DNA of 64,000 bases from Vibrio mimicus (GCF_019048845.1 NZ_CP077426.1:1287501-1351500), one strand, 5' to 3'; positions 22,823-30,923 are shown, counted from the first letter of the stretch. A program made the numbers and translations. The notes: a model not told the origin generated them from the letters alone.

Positions 22823-23245
22823 ATGGCTTGGTCAAAAGAGCAGAAAAGAATATTCGATATTTGGGCTGGAAAAGTTCCAGCTAGCGTACTGGCCGGATTC
22901 ATCGATAAGTCAGAATTTGCACTTACTCAATACGCATCACGTAAAAAGGTAAGTATCTCGTTCTGGGGGCACGGTTGCCAACGTAACGCCAAGAAAAGAA
23001 AATCACGCGAATTTTACCAACAGAAAAAAGTCGAAGTGTTAAAGCTGCTCGATGAAAACCACATTCACTGGCTTGAGCACGGCAAAGAACTCACAAACCG
23101 AGAAATTGCCGAAATAACCGGTGTAACTCAAGCCTATGTTGCATCAATAAAAAAGCGACACCACAAAAGGGAAGTGGACCCATATTCGTACATGGTACGA
23201 AAGCAGTTAAGCCACCAACAGCTAATCAATACCGTTTTTAGCTAA
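22823..23245 (+). CDS. Basic helix-turn-helix protein
   Basis: A 140-residue basic protein. Residues 88-112 form a helix-turn-helix (LTNREIAEITGVTQAYVASIK), with His/Lys-rich flanks. A second possible helix-turn-helix lies near the N terminus (AGFIDKSEFALTQYA). It is early in the operon and could be a regulator or an N-like function. No family recognised. Confidence 0.6.
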   Translation: MAWSKEQKRIFDIWAGKVPASVLAGFIDKSEFALTQYASRKKVSISFWGHGCQRNAKKRKSREFYQQKKVEVLKLLDENHIHWLEHGKELTNREIAEITGVTQAYVASIKKRHHKREVDPYSYMVRKQLSHQQLINTVFS

Positions 23246-23346
23246 AACTCCATGACCTTCACCATGTTATCAGGGTGCTTTTTAAAGCGCATTCAAGCAG
23301 TGTTCTTTAAGAAGTGCCCCCAACACTTCATAGCCAACTGACGTTT

Positions 23347-23371
23347 GCCCAATGAATGTTTGGGCGTTTTT
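23347..23371 (+). terminator. Terminator abutting the tRNA gene
   Basis: GCCCAA pairs with TTGGGC across a seven-base loop, followed by GTTTTT. The T run ends at the base before tRNA-Arg, so transcripts must read through to make the tRNA. Confidence 0.65.
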
Positions 23372-23448
23372 GCCCCGTTAGCTCAATTGGATAGAGCATC
23401 TGAGTTCTAATCAGAGGGTTATAGGTTCGAATCCTATACGGGGCGCCA
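23372..23448 (+). tRNA. tRNA-Arg (UCU)
   Basis: Seventy-seven bases fold as a cloverleaf: acceptor GCCCCGT/ACGGGGC, anticodon stem TCTGA/TCAGA with loop GTTCTAA (anticodon TCT), and TTCGAAT in the T loop. CCA is encoded. It reads AGA and AGG, codons that are rare in Vibrio but used freely in this prophage. Confidence 0.93.
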
Positions 23449-23505
23449 TATTCACTTGCCAAAACTTCGCCCCACTTGCTGGGGCTTATTTTTTAGGTGA
23501 ACGCC

Positions 23506-23622
23506 ATGAAATGGAATTCTGAACAAGATTTTGAGTTGGAGGATAAGTTAGCCAAGCAAGCAAAGAAATGGCTTGTGTTATCGGCTCTATCTTTCGCTTT
23601 TGTATTACTGATAATGAGCTGA
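23506..23622 (+). CDS. Small membrane protein
   Basis: A 38-residue protein starting MKWNSEQDFELEDKL, with AGGTGA upstream. A charged N terminus is followed by one membrane helix (WLVLSALSFAFVLLIM). It ends eight bases before rdgC. Confidence 0.5.
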   Translation: MKWNSEQDFELEDKLAKQAKKWLVLSALSFAFVLLIMS

Positions 23623-23630
23623 GGCTAACC

Positions 23631-24539
23631 ATGTTTCCAAAAAACCTACTAATCTACCGCGTCAACCGCGACATTCAATTCGATGCTGACAAGATGGAAA
23701 GCTTACTGAGCGAATTCAAACTCACTCAGCTTGGCAGTCAAGACAAGCAAAAGTCTGGCTGGGTTCCTGCACTGTATGATAAATCAAGCATGCTAACGCA
23801 TACCTCTGGCGGCAACATCCTCATTCGTGCGCAAAAGAGCGAAAAGCTTATTCCTTCTTCCATCATATCCAAGATGGTGAAAGAAAAGGTTGAGCAACTT
23901 GAGCGCGAAGAAGGCCGACCGCTCAAGAAAAAAGAGCGCGAGCAAGTCCGTGAAGATATCGTCATCGACATCTTACCCACGGCACTTATAAAAGAAAGCT
24001 TCACCAGCTTGTTTATCCTGCCATCGCAAGGGCTGATTATTGTCGATGCCAGCAGCCACAAAAAAGCCGAAGATGCACTTGCCATGCTGCGTAAAACACT
24101 CGGCAGCTTGCCGGTAGTGCCGCTCATTCCTGCGGTTTCAGTTTATAGCACGCTCACTGAATGGGTGAAAACAGCTCAGGTTCCAAGCGGTTTCTCAATT
24201 GGCAATTCTGCGGTTATGCAGTCAATCCTCGAAAAGGGCGCGCAAGTCACGCTTAAAAACGAAGAGTTAAGCGCTGAATCCATCCAGAAGCACATCGAAG
24301 AAAACAAGGTGGTCACTGCGCTTTCAATCGATTGGCAAGATCGAATCAAGTTCACGCTCAAAGATACGATGGCAATCACTCGCGTGAAGTTCGCCGACGA
24401 ACTGAAAGAGCAGAACGACGATATCCCACGCGAAGATCTAGCCGCCCGCCTCGATGCGGATTTCACGCTCATCGCAGGTGAGCTAACCGCATTCTGTAGT
24501 CATCTGATTGATGCGCTAGGCGGACTGCCGCGAGATTAA
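23631..24539 (+). CDS. rdgC: RdgC, recombination-associated DNA-binding ring protein
   Basis: A 302-residue protein, the same length as E. coli RdgC. It starts MFPKNLLIYRVN and keeps family segments such as KSGWVPALYDKS, RKTLGSLPVVPL, and the C-terminal DADFTLIAGELTAF. RdgC dimers encircle double-stranded DNA and limit RecA loading. A phage copy may protect replicating phage DNA from host recombination or replace the host protein. A terminator follows immediately. The upstream extension to 23568 overlaps a small membrane gene and is not used. Confidence 0.93.
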   Translation: MFPKNLLIYRVNRDIQFDADKMESLLSEFKLTQLGSQDKQKSGWVPALYDKSSMLTHTSGGNILIRAQKSEKLIPSSIISKMVKEKVEQLEREEGRPLKKKEREQVREDIVIDILPTALIKESFTSLFILPSQGLIIVDASSHKKAEDALAMLRKTLGSLPVVPLIPAVSVYSTLTEWVKTAQVPSGFSIGNSAVMQSILEKGAQVTLKNEELSAESIQKHIEENKVVTALSIDWQDRIKFTLKDTMAITRVKFADELKEQNDDIPREDLAARLDADFTLIAGELTAFCSHLIDALGGLPRD

Positions 24540-24550
24540 CCATCAAATAA

Positions 24551-24575
24551 CAAGCCCTCGATTGAGGGCTTTTTG
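24551..24575 (+). terminator. Terminator after rdgC
   Basis: AAGCCCTC pairs with GAGGGCTT around GATT, followed by TTTTTG. The next gene starts 18 bases later on the same strand, so downstream expression needs antitermination or a separate promoter. Confidence 0.8.
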
Positions 24576-24592
24576 TTGCGAGGAAAACACCA

Positions 24593-25183
24593 ATGGACAA
24601 GAAAAAAGTTGCATGGACGGTAACTGATGAGTACGCAGGTAAGGCATGCGTTGTATTTCATCATCATGGATTAGCAGCTCGCAGACTTGGCAGTGGTGAG
24701 CTTGGTGAGGATTTCGATTTCCTTGTTTGCAATCGCTCGCCTGAGTTTGATGAATACGCAGAATCTGGAAAGGTTCCAACCAAAGCGCTTATTGATGCCG
24801 GGTGGTGGTTTGTATGCGGCCATTGCGGAAAGCAAATTACCGATGAAGATGAAGCACCAGTTGAAGAATTGGAAATTGATGGCGATTTGGTTTATTGCAA
24901 TAGCTCGTGCAAATGCGCCAGAGAGAAAGAAATTTCAGAGCGAAATGAGAATTTCGAGAAGTTCAAAGAAAAGGTTCAAAAGCTTCACCCTGACCTAAAT
25001 TTTACCCATTTCCATGGTGGCCACCCTTGGATTACCAACGTAGCTAAGTTTACTTTCCCAGGCGCGAAATATGGCGGAAGCGCTAGAGATCAACATGGTG
25101 ATGGGAATATAGAGTTTTTCATTTCCAATAGAGATCTTGAAGCTTGGAATCAGTACGAAGCAACGAGAGGCAACGACCAATGA
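24593..25183 (+). CDS. Zinc-finger-like phage protein
   Basis: A 196-residue protein with a zinc-type centre: WWFVCGHCGKQI near residue 78 and YCNSSCKCAREK near 102. The ends are alpha/beta and unrecognised; HFHGGHPWITNV is His-rich. It may bind nucleic acid. Its stop overlaps the next start by four bases. Confidence 0.55.
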   Translation: MDKKKVAWTVTDEYAGKACVVFHHHGLAARRLGSGELGEDFDFLVCNRSPEFDEYAESGKVPTKALIDAGWWFVCGHCGKQITDEDEAPVEELEIDGDLVYCNSSCKCAREKEISERNENFEKFKEKVQKLHPDLNFTHFHGGHPWITNVAKFTFPGAKYGGSARDQHGDGNIEFFISNRDLEAWNQYEATRGNDQ

Positions 25184-25416
25184 ACAATGAAACCCTGACT
25201 TTCTCATCGAATAACGAGCAAATTATTGCAGAGCTTCGCCTCAAACTAGAGAAGGCAGAAGCTGAAAAACAAGCGGCCATTGAATTTCACTTAAATGCAT
25301 TCGCGAACCAAATCTTTGACCAAATGCTGAAGCATTATAGGACGCACAAATTTGGTCCGTTAACCATGGCTAAGGATTACATCCTAAAGGTGAAAAATAA
25401 TGAACCCACTATTTAA
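25180..25416 (+). CDS. Hypothetical coiled-coil protein
   Basis: A 78-residue protein with a short coiled coil (IIAELRLKLEKAEAEKQAAIEF). Its ATG overlaps the stop of the upstream gene and its end overlaps the next gene by 17 bases. Function is unknown. Confidence 0.5.
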   Translation: MNNETLTFSSNNEQIIAELRLKLEKAEAEKQAAIEFHLNAFANQIFDQMLKHYRTHKFGPLTMAKDYILKVKNNEPTI

Positions 25417-25891
25417 CGCCAATGGTGAGCAAATTCCTGCTCGCCCAAGCTGGCGAAAAGATAAAGAAACCATCATCAAAATGGCGATGGAAACTCTTTT
25501 CTCTGAAAAGTATTGCGACTTTGAAGAGTGCGAGCGCTTCCCTCTTCAGCAGAGCTTACTCAAGCAGTTAAGCATGCCTAGCGATGAATACGAACTAGCC
25601 AAAGACTTTGAGGACGATGGCTGGTCAGTGTGCTCAACCTTCCTAAGCAAACTCGATAACGTCATAGGCCACCTTCAGCACGCTTATCAGAGCTTAGAGA
25701 AAAGCTGGGGTGAAGAACACAAGCCAGTGCCTCCGTTTCAAAATGGAGAACAACTCATCTTGTGGGGGATGGTTGGCGAAATCACTGGTGTATGTGAACA
25801 CCGCCCAGCCACTTTTCTCGTGAAGCAACCAGAACACGATGAAAACACCCGGTTATTAATCAAGTTTGAAGATGCCGTTCGATTTGCTTAA
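25400..25891 (+). CDS. Hypothetical phage protein
   Basis: A 163-residue protein, helical in the first 115 residues and beta-rich at the end (GEQLILWGMVGEITGVCEH, RPATFLVKQ). The C-terminal part looks like a small barrel. No family recognised. Confidence 0.5.
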   Translation: MNPLFNANGEQIPARPSWRKDKETIIKMAMETLFSEKYCDFEECERFPLQQSLLKQLSMPSDEYELAKDFEDDGWSVCSTFLSKLDNVIGHLQHAYQSLEKSWGEEHKPVPPFQNGEQLILWGMVGEITGVCEHRPATFLVKQPEHDENTRLLIKFEDAVRFA

Positions 25892-25920
25892 CCATCAGGT
25901 CAAAAAGCTAGGAGATTACC

Positions 25921-26130
25921 GTGGAAACAGTAATGACAGACTTTGGAAAAGTCACCGTATCAAAACCTTACTTTAGTAATAGCGCTTGCTCTCAAGTGAG
26001 AAATCTAACACTCGTAAAACCTGAGAACGAAGCATACGGCTGGGGTATTTGCCGCGAACTCCCTGAAAATCTAACCCTCACACCTGAAATCGTTAACCTG
26101 TTTGCTAAAGAAGCAAGTCAGTTTATTTGA
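25921..26130 (+). CDS. Hypothetical phage protein
   Basis: A 69-residue protein with a GTG start and AGGAG upstream. It is mixed alpha/beta (DFGKVTVSKPYF, YGWGICRELPENL). No family recognised. Confidence 0.45.
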   Translation: METVMTDFGKVTVSKPYFSNSACSQVRNLTLVKPENEAYGWGICRELPENLTLTPEIVNLFAKEASQFI

Positions 26131-26138
26131 GGTCAATT

Positions 26139-26399
26139 ATGGACATTCAAAAAGCCGTTGACGGAGTAATGGCGCTCCGTCCAACTGAAAGCTCAAACAG
26201 CCAATCTCGACAAACAAGAGATAAACGCAGCGCTGAAACCCTAAAGCGAATGAATGATCGCCAACTTCAAAAAGAAATGGAGATGATCATGAATGGTGAA
26301 ATCCCTGATTACGGCGCTTTCTTCTTTACCAACAACGAACCAGGTATGAAAAGAAGAAAGAACCCTAATTTCAACCAATACCGCGGCAAAGCGGAATAA
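26139..26399 (+). CDS. Hypothetical basic phage protein
   Basis: An 86-residue protein starting MDIQKAVDGVMALRP, with GAGG upstream. The middle is Ser/Arg-rich and the C terminus is Lys/Arg-rich (GMKRRKNPNFNQYRG), so it could bind nucleic acid. Function is unknown. Confidence 0.45.
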   Translation: MDIQKAVDGVMALRPTESSNSQSRQTRDKRSAETLKRMNDRQLQKEMEMIMNGEIPDYGAFFFTNNEPGMKRRKNPNFNQYRGKAE

Positions 26400-26422
26400 C
26401 CTTTTAACCTTGCGAGGGTGAC

Positions 26423-26650
26423 ATGAAAAACAAACTTTCTGATTTGAATAACCACTTGTTCTCTCAGTTAGAACGCCTTTCGGATGAAGACCTAAAAGGC
26501 GATGAACTGAAAGAAGAGATCGAACGAAGCAAGGCCGTCAAAGCCATCGCTCAGGAAATCATCAGCGGCGGCAAGCTTGCTCTTGAGGCTCAGCTAGAGC
26601 TTGGTGGCGTAAAGAGCGCACCAGAAATGCTTGAGGTTAAAAATAGCTAA
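26423..26650 (+). CDS. Conserved small phage protein
   Basis: A 75-residue helical protein: LSDLNNHLFSQLERLSDEDL, then EIERSKAVKAIAQEIISGGKLALEAQ. This pattern is common in Mu-like and other phages, next to an HNH gene as here. The role is not established. Confidence 0.7.
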   Translation: MKNKLSDLNNHLFSQLERLSDEDLKGDELKEEIERSKAVKAIAQEIISGGKLALEAQLELGGVKSAPEMLEVKNS

Positions 26651-26659
26651 GGTGACAAC

Positions 26660-27496
26660 ATGCGATTCGTTTACTCACAAGAACACATTGCCTTTGTCGA
26701 AAAAGCCTTTAAAAAGCATGGCGTTCAAGAGGTAACTGAACTCTTTAATCAAAAGTTTTGCCTCAATAAAACGCAAACGCAAATTAAAGCGCTCATTAGC
26801 AACCATGGCATAAAGTGCGGCAGAAAATCTGGTGAAATGAATGCTGGTAGATATCGCCTTTTCACCAAAGAACAAGCCGCCTTCATTAAGCAAGGTTATA
26901 AGCGCTGGGTTAAGCAAGAAGTCACCCAGCAGATTAATGAAAAGTTCGGAACCCAATTCACCGTCGCGCAAGTAACGGCATTCATCAAAAATCACCGGCT
27001 TAAATCTGGCAGAACGGGCTATTTTGAAAAAGGCTTTAAACCTCATAACACCGGAAGCAAAGGTTTTATGAAGCCCAATAAAACCTCATTCAAAAAAGGC
27101 AATATACCCAAGAACAACAGGCCCGTTGGTTCAGAAAGAGTAAACATTGATGGCTACGTAGAAATAAAGGTAGCCGAACCAAAAACGTGGAAACTCAAAC
27201 AGCGTGTGATTTATGAGAATGAAATTGGCCCCATCCCAGATGGCTATAAGGTTCGGTTCCTAGATGGCGACAAGACAAACTTTGAACCATCCAACCTTGT
27301 GCTTGTGAGTTCATCAGAAAACGCATTCCTAAACAAAAGCTATCGGATGAATGAACAGCCAATAGAATTTCGTGAAACCATTGTCATCTTGGCAAAACTA
27401 GATGCCAAGGAGGCGCACTTAATGAAAGAGCCCACCGACCATGCACAAAACCCAAAGAGCAAGGCTGATAAAAATACAGTCAATGCAAACCCGTAA
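26660..27496 (+). CDS. HNH endonuclease with N-terminal DNA-binding repeats
   Basis: A 278-residue protein. The first 120 residues contain two similar helical DNA-binding units (each with a FxxxxGxxEVTxxxNxKFxxxxxxxQxxAxIxxHxxKxGR pattern). The nuclease part has KQRVIYENEIGPIPDGYKVRF and KTNFEPSNLVLVS, the fold of phage HNH proteins with the N-x-N-L end. It may be a homing or resolving nuclease. It commonly follows the small protein found just upstream. Confidence 0.85.
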   Translation: MRFVYSQEHIAFVEKAFKKHGVQEVTELFNQKFCLNKTQTQIKALISNHGIKCGRKSGEMNAGRYRLFTKEQAAFIKQGYKRWVKQEVTQQINEKFGTQFTVAQVTAFIKNHRLKSGRTGYFEKGFKPHNTGSKGFMKPNKTSFKKGNIPKNNRPVGSERVNIDGYVEIKVAEPKTWKLKQRVIYENEIGPIPDGYKVRFLDGDKTNFEPSNLVLVSSSENAFLNKSYRMNEQPIEFRETIVILAKLDAKEAHLMKEPTDHAQNPKSKADKNTVNANP

Positions 27497-27941
27497 AATC
27501 CTCAGTAATTACCATGTGGTTTTCGTTGCTAACATGGTCGATGGTACGCTGGTTTATTCAAAGCAGGGTGAACCAGTCAGTATCACCAAAGTTCTCGCCC
27601 AGTCTCTTGGCTCGGTGCAAATCAAGTGGTCAGTAACCTGTTACGCGCTCATGCGAGATAACACTGGCCGCGAATATTTAAAATCCTTTGTTGCGACAAC
27701 CAAAACACCTTGCAAGCACGAGCAGATAAGAGAAGAAGTTGCCGATCTTCATTGGGATTTTCTAGATAAACATTGCAACCCTAATCACTTCCTCACCGCC
27801 GCTTGGATTGCAAACTCAATTGATAACCCTCCATCAGATGAAGTTGCAGACAAGATATTCACACACATGGGCGCATGGAAAGAATTCATCGCAGAGCACG
27901 AAGCTCCTCAACAACAGCAAGCCGGAGAAAGCCATGAGTAA
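27483..27941 (+). CDS. Hypothetical phage protein
   Basis: A 152-residue protein starting MQTRKILSNYHVV. It overlaps the HNH gene by 14 bases in another frame. The N-terminal half is beta-rich, and the C-terminal half is helical with a Gln-rich end. No family recognised. Confidence 0.5.
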   Translation: MQTRKILSNYHVVFVANMVDGTLVYSKQGEPVSITKVLAQSLGSVQIKWSVTCYALMRDNTGREYLKSFVATTKTPCKHEQIREEVADLHWDFLDKHCNPNHFLTAAWIANSIDNPPSDEVADKIFTHMGAWKEFIAEHEAPQQQQAGESHE

Positions 27942-28185
27942 AGAAATAGAGCTGGCCGAAGTATTTCAAGACATGGAGCCTAACGAATCCATGCGCGACT
28001 TCGCGATCAGAAAATCACTTGAAGCAAAGCGCTCTACTGACAAGGTCGCAAATCTTCGGGACTGGATCCACCAAATCGCCGTGAACGCAGGTAACGAGCA
28101 GTTTGTGATTGATGCAACAAGCTCAGCACTCTGCGGTGAATATTGCAACAAGCAAACACCATTCAAGTTTTGCCCAACAAACTGA
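27934..28185 (+). CDS. Hypothetical phage protein
   Basis: An 83-residue protein starting MSKEIELAEVFQDM; its ATG overlaps the preceding frame by eight bases. It is mostly helical with three Cys near the end (CGEYCNKQTPFKFC), which could bind a metal. Function is unknown. Confidence 0.45.
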   Translation: MSKEIELAEVFQDMEPNESMRDFAIRKSLEAKRSTDKVANLRDWIHQIAVNAGNEQFVIDATSSALCGEYCNKQTPFKFCPTN

Positions 28186-28205
28186 AGCAATGCGAGGACT
28201 TCACT

Positions 28206-28844
28206 TTGAAAAACCGATTTTACAAAACCAACGGTTACGTTGGTTCAAGTGTGCTTTTCTGGGCCATTGACGGCCTTGGTTATACAACGAATATCGACCT
28301 CGCTCATGTATATACGCGCGAAGAAATGCAGCGTGATGTAGATAAAGGTTGGTTAAGAGATAAGGATGAAATCCCACTTTGCGCGGATGATGTAGAGGCT
28401 TTTTCTCAGTGGCGAGTTGACGATCAGCTTGTCATAAAAACCTATCCAGAATTTACAGACCCGAACGACGAATACGTTTGTGTAAAAAAACGATGCTGGG
28501 ATGGCAATGATCTGGCTTTTGCCAACGTGAATCATTTTGATTTTGACTACTGCAAAGCGAAAACATTCTCAAGCGCTGAAATTGAGCCTCAAGTTAAAAA
28601 AGGAAACCTGAATTTTTACTTCGTCCCGCGCTATCACACTGACGAAATCGCACGCCGAACCTTCCAAAAGCAGAACATCAACCGAAGAAAGATGATCACT
28701 GCGGCTGGTATCACTGGCTTGCGCCAAAAGCGCCGAAGTAAAGCAACAGGCAAGCAGCGTTTTAACTACCCTACCTGCGGAAAAATTATCTGGGAATATG
28801 CTCATCCAGATAGTCAAATATACTGCAGCATGCATTCGGAATAA
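28206..28844 (+). CDS. Hypothetical phage protein with basic C terminus
   Basis: A 212-residue protein. I prefer the TTG at 28206, which has GAGG nine bases upstream; an ATG at 28143 overlaps the previous gene by 43 bases. The N-terminal two thirds is alpha/beta; the last 60 residues are Arg/Lys-rich (NRRKMITAAGITGLRQKRRS) with YPTCGKIIWEYAHP, suggesting nucleic-acid binding. No family recognised. Confidence 0.5.
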   Translation: MKNRFYKTNGYVGSSVLFWAIDGLGYTTNIDLAHVYTREEMQRDVDKGWLRDKDEIPLCADDVEAFSQWRVDDQLVIKTYPEFTDPNDEYVCVKKRCWDGNDLAFANVNHFDFDYCKAKTFSSAEIEPQVKKGNLNFYFVPRYHTDEIARRTFQKQNINRRKMITAAGITGLRQKRRSKATGKQRFNYPTCGKIIWEYAHPDSQIYCSMHSE

Positions 28845-28853
28845 GGATCAGAT

Positions 28854-29201
28854 ATGCCACCAGCACCTCCACCACCAACCAAAGCAGCAAATCAGCCACA
28901 TTCATCTAAAAGCCTTCAAAAACACATCTCAACACTCAAAGCGTTTCAAAAATATCGAACAGGAGAGGACCAAAGAACCTTCGAAGAGACAGGTTTAGAG
29001 CCAAAAGCCATCACTGAATCGATAAATTTCGCCATTGAGACACTATCAAAGCAGCAAAAACTCATTGATGGAATCAAAAACGAGCTGTTGAGCTCAGTAA
29101 ATGTGGTTTTTAGGCCTCACATCGAGGGTGTTTTTGCGGTTATCGAGCAAAAAATTGAAAGCGGTGAGATTTTTGTCCCCAAAAGTAAGGATGAAGCATG
29201 A
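28854..29201 (+). CDS. Hypothetical phage protein
   Basis: A 115-residue protein with a Pro-rich start (PPAPPPP) and a helical remainder. It overlaps the next gene by four bases. No family recognised. Confidence 0.45.
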   Translation: MPPAPPPPTKAANQPHSSKSLQKHISTLKAFQKYRTGEDQRTFEETGLEPKAITESINFAIETLSKQQKLIDGIKNELLSSVNVVFRPHIEGVFAVIEQKIESGEIFVPKSKDEA

Positions 29202-29629
29202 ACGGACGCCAATTTAAAAAGCTCTGCAAGCGCGCAGCGGCAGTGATGATCAAGATTCAGCCACAGCTTGAAAGTCAGTTGTTTTTCAGCTCAGCAGGTG
29301 ATGAGCCACCAGAAGTAACGCGCTATTACCATTGGGATAAAAACACGCTAGACCAAAACTGGAGACAAAAAACCAGAGAAGCAGAAGAGCCAGACATGCT
29401 ACCTAGCGGAATTGCTGGCTTTGGCTGCGTTGATGGTTATTACGAACCTGAGTGGTCTGATGAAGATGCATTATCAGCATTGATGCATTACGTTCGCGAT
29501 ACATTCACAGATTGGGGCGGTTGCGATGGCAATCCATGGCCTGAAAACAATTGCCCAGAAGAATTGCTAAGACTGCCAAGTAAGGCGATCAAGTATGCAG
29601 AGCTGAACCTCATTAAGGAACGACCATGA
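29198..29629 (+). CDS. Hypothetical phage protein
   Basis: A 143-residue acidic protein. A basic N-terminal helix (GRQFKKLCKRAAAVMIK) precedes an acidic, Trp/Tyr-rich body with GIAGFGCVDGYYEPEW. It overlaps both neighbours by four bases. Function is unknown. Confidence 0.45.
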   Translation: MNGRQFKKLCKRAAAVMIKIQPQLESQLFFSSAGDEPPEVTRYYHWDKNTLDQNWRQKTREAEEPDMLPSGIAGFGCVDGYYEPEWSDEDALSALMHYVRDTFTDWGGCDGNPWPENNCPEELLRLPSKAIKYAELNLIKERP

Positions 29630-29853
29630 ACCAAGGAACCAACGGCGGCGAAGCCTATAAGCAAAAGTGTCACCGGTTCTGGAAGCAGGTTCGCTTTCAT
29701 GTCGAGCTTGCTCACACCATGGAAGGCACTTTGTCTGGCGCAGCGCGTGAGCTTAATCGCAAGCGCGTTAAAACAATGAACGGCGGTAAGTGGTGGCCAC
29801 AAACAGTGAAAGATGCACTTACCCATTACACCGAAACTGATAGTGAGCAATAG
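29626..29853 (+). CDS. Recombinase-type helix-turn-helix protein
   Basis: A 75-residue protein. The segment SGAARELNRKRVKTMNGGKWWPQTVKDAL resembles the C-terminal DNA-binding part of large serine recombinases (ELNxRGIxTxxGGxWxxxTVxxIL). It stands alone here without a catalytic domain, so it is probably a DNA-binding factor. Confidence 0.55.
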   Translation: MNQGTNGGEAYKQKCHRFWKQVRFHVELAHTMEGTLSGAARELNRKRVKTMNGGKWWPQTVKDALTHYTETDSEQ

Positions 29854-29874
29854 CATGAAAAGAGCAGGAAAAGC

Positions 29875-29973
29875 ATGGTTGCCTTTAATGATTTCCGCAG
29901 CCATGGCGAAACCGTCGCGGCCTACTCAAAGTGCAAATGTCGCAAGGGATTGATGCGGCCTAAAGAATCTTAA
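29875..29973 (+). CDS. Tiny CxC protein (possible)
   Basis: A 32-residue frame starting MVAFNDFRSHGETV and ending with a KCKCRKG motif. Another frame (ATG 29855, 31 codons) overlaps it. There is no strong ribosome binding site, so this is tentative. Confidence 0.3.
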   Translation: MVAFNDFRSHGETVAAYSKCKCRKGLMRPKES

Positions 29974-29990
29974 AAATTGGAGTAGCAACT

Positions 29991-30293
29991 ATGGAAATAA
30001 AAATGGCTGAAGTATTTGGCTCAGAAGGAATGAAAAACCTGCACCTTCGCGGTGCTCTTGTTCTGACTGGGCCAGAAGTTGAAGCGGCTGTTTTAGCGGT
30101 TAAAAACCACGACCGCCTAACAGAAGAAAACAAGCGGCTGCGTGAGGCGCTTGAAAAAATTCAACGAATGCAGTCTAGAACACCCGAGCTGCCAGAAGAT
30201 TACACCCACGAAGATGTTGGTGATCTAAACGATAGAATTGATGAAGTGTTTGGTATTGTTAATACAGCACTATCAGGGCTAGGTGGTGAGTGA
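29991..30293 (+). CDS. Phage protein with coiled-coil module (copy 1)
   Basis: A 100-residue protein with GGAG upstream. Residues 1-35 are specific (GALVLTGPEVEAAVLAV). A coiled coil follows (ENKRLREALEKIQ), then a short linker ending LSGLGGE. The coil and the end are shared with the protein at 30612-30923. It overlaps the next gene by one base. Confidence 0.6.
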   Translation: MEIKMAEVFGSEGMKNLHLRGALVLTGPEVEAAVLAVKNHDRLTEENKRLREALEKIQRMQSRTPELPEDYTHEDVGDLNDRIDEVFGIVNTALSGLGGE

Positions 30294-30628
30294 TGGGTGA
30301 TTCAAAAAATTGTCCGTTTTGTGGTGGCGAGCCAAAAATATACATTGGCCCTGACCATTTATGGCGTGTTGTTTGTTCAAATGTATGGCTTTGCGGAGCA
30401 AAAACTGTTGGTTTTGAACAAAAGTGTGACGCAATAAATAAGTGGAACACTCGCGCCGACTCGTCAGAACTAAACCATATCCGCCAGCAAAATTCTGAAT
30501 TGGTTAACTGCTTATCAGATGTGATCAAAGAAACAGAAATGAGTTACGCAGTAAGAACCCATCCATATGACACGGCAAAGCAATTGCTATCAAAAATCAA
30601 AGGTGAGAAAGATGCGAACCGAAACTGA
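30293..30628 (+). CDS. Lar-like restriction alleviation protein
   Basis: A 111-residue protein. The first 60 residues match the Lar/Rac family: NCPFCGGEPKIYIGPDHLW, then CSNVWLCGAKTVGFEQ and AINKWNTRA. Two Cys pairs probably bind zinc. Lar reduces restriction by type I enzymes. The remaining 50 residues are helical. Actual anti-restriction activity is inference; many related proteins have no tested role. Confidence 0.7.
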   Translation: MGDSKNCPFCGGEPKIYIGPDHLWRVVCSNVWLCGAKTVGFEQKCDAINKWNTRADSSELNHIRQQNSELVNCLSDVIKETEMSYAVRTHPYDTAKQLLSKIKGEKDANRN

Positions 30629-30923
30629 TGCATTTTATCAGAGTGATGATGAGAGCTTTCAGGTCTGCGGCATGTTAATGCCTGATGGTGACATTGGAAT
30701 TTCTGCTCATGACCCGTTTGATGTAATAACCGTTTCACTCAGTAAAAGAAAGGCCGCCAAGCTTGCGCGGCAGATCTTGGAATTATCCGGTGAAACAGAA
30801 CAAGAACTAGCTGCTGAAAACAAGCGGCTGCGTGAGGCTTTGGCAGAGCTACTAGAGTTTCACGAGGACTCAAAAGCACTAAGTAACGCAAAGAAACTTC
30901 TATCAGAACTAGGTGGTGCGTGA
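30612..30923 (+). CDS. Phage protein with coiled-coil module (copy 2)
   Basis: A 103-residue protein. The first 65 residues are specific (MLMPDGDIGISAHDP, KRKAAKLARQILEL). The rest repeats the ENKRLREAL coil and the L-LGG-type end of the protein at 29991-30293. It overlaps the Lar-like gene by 17 bases. Confidence 0.55.
   Translation: MRTETDAFYQSDDESFQVCGMLMPDGDIGISAHDPFDVITVSLSKRKAAKLARQILELSGETEQELAAENKRLREALAELLEFHEDSKALSNAKKLLSELGGA

Noticed and set aside
23631..24539. Large minus-strand frames opposite rdgC
   Set aside because: They are Ser-rich mirror frames of a well-conserved gene and have no start signals.
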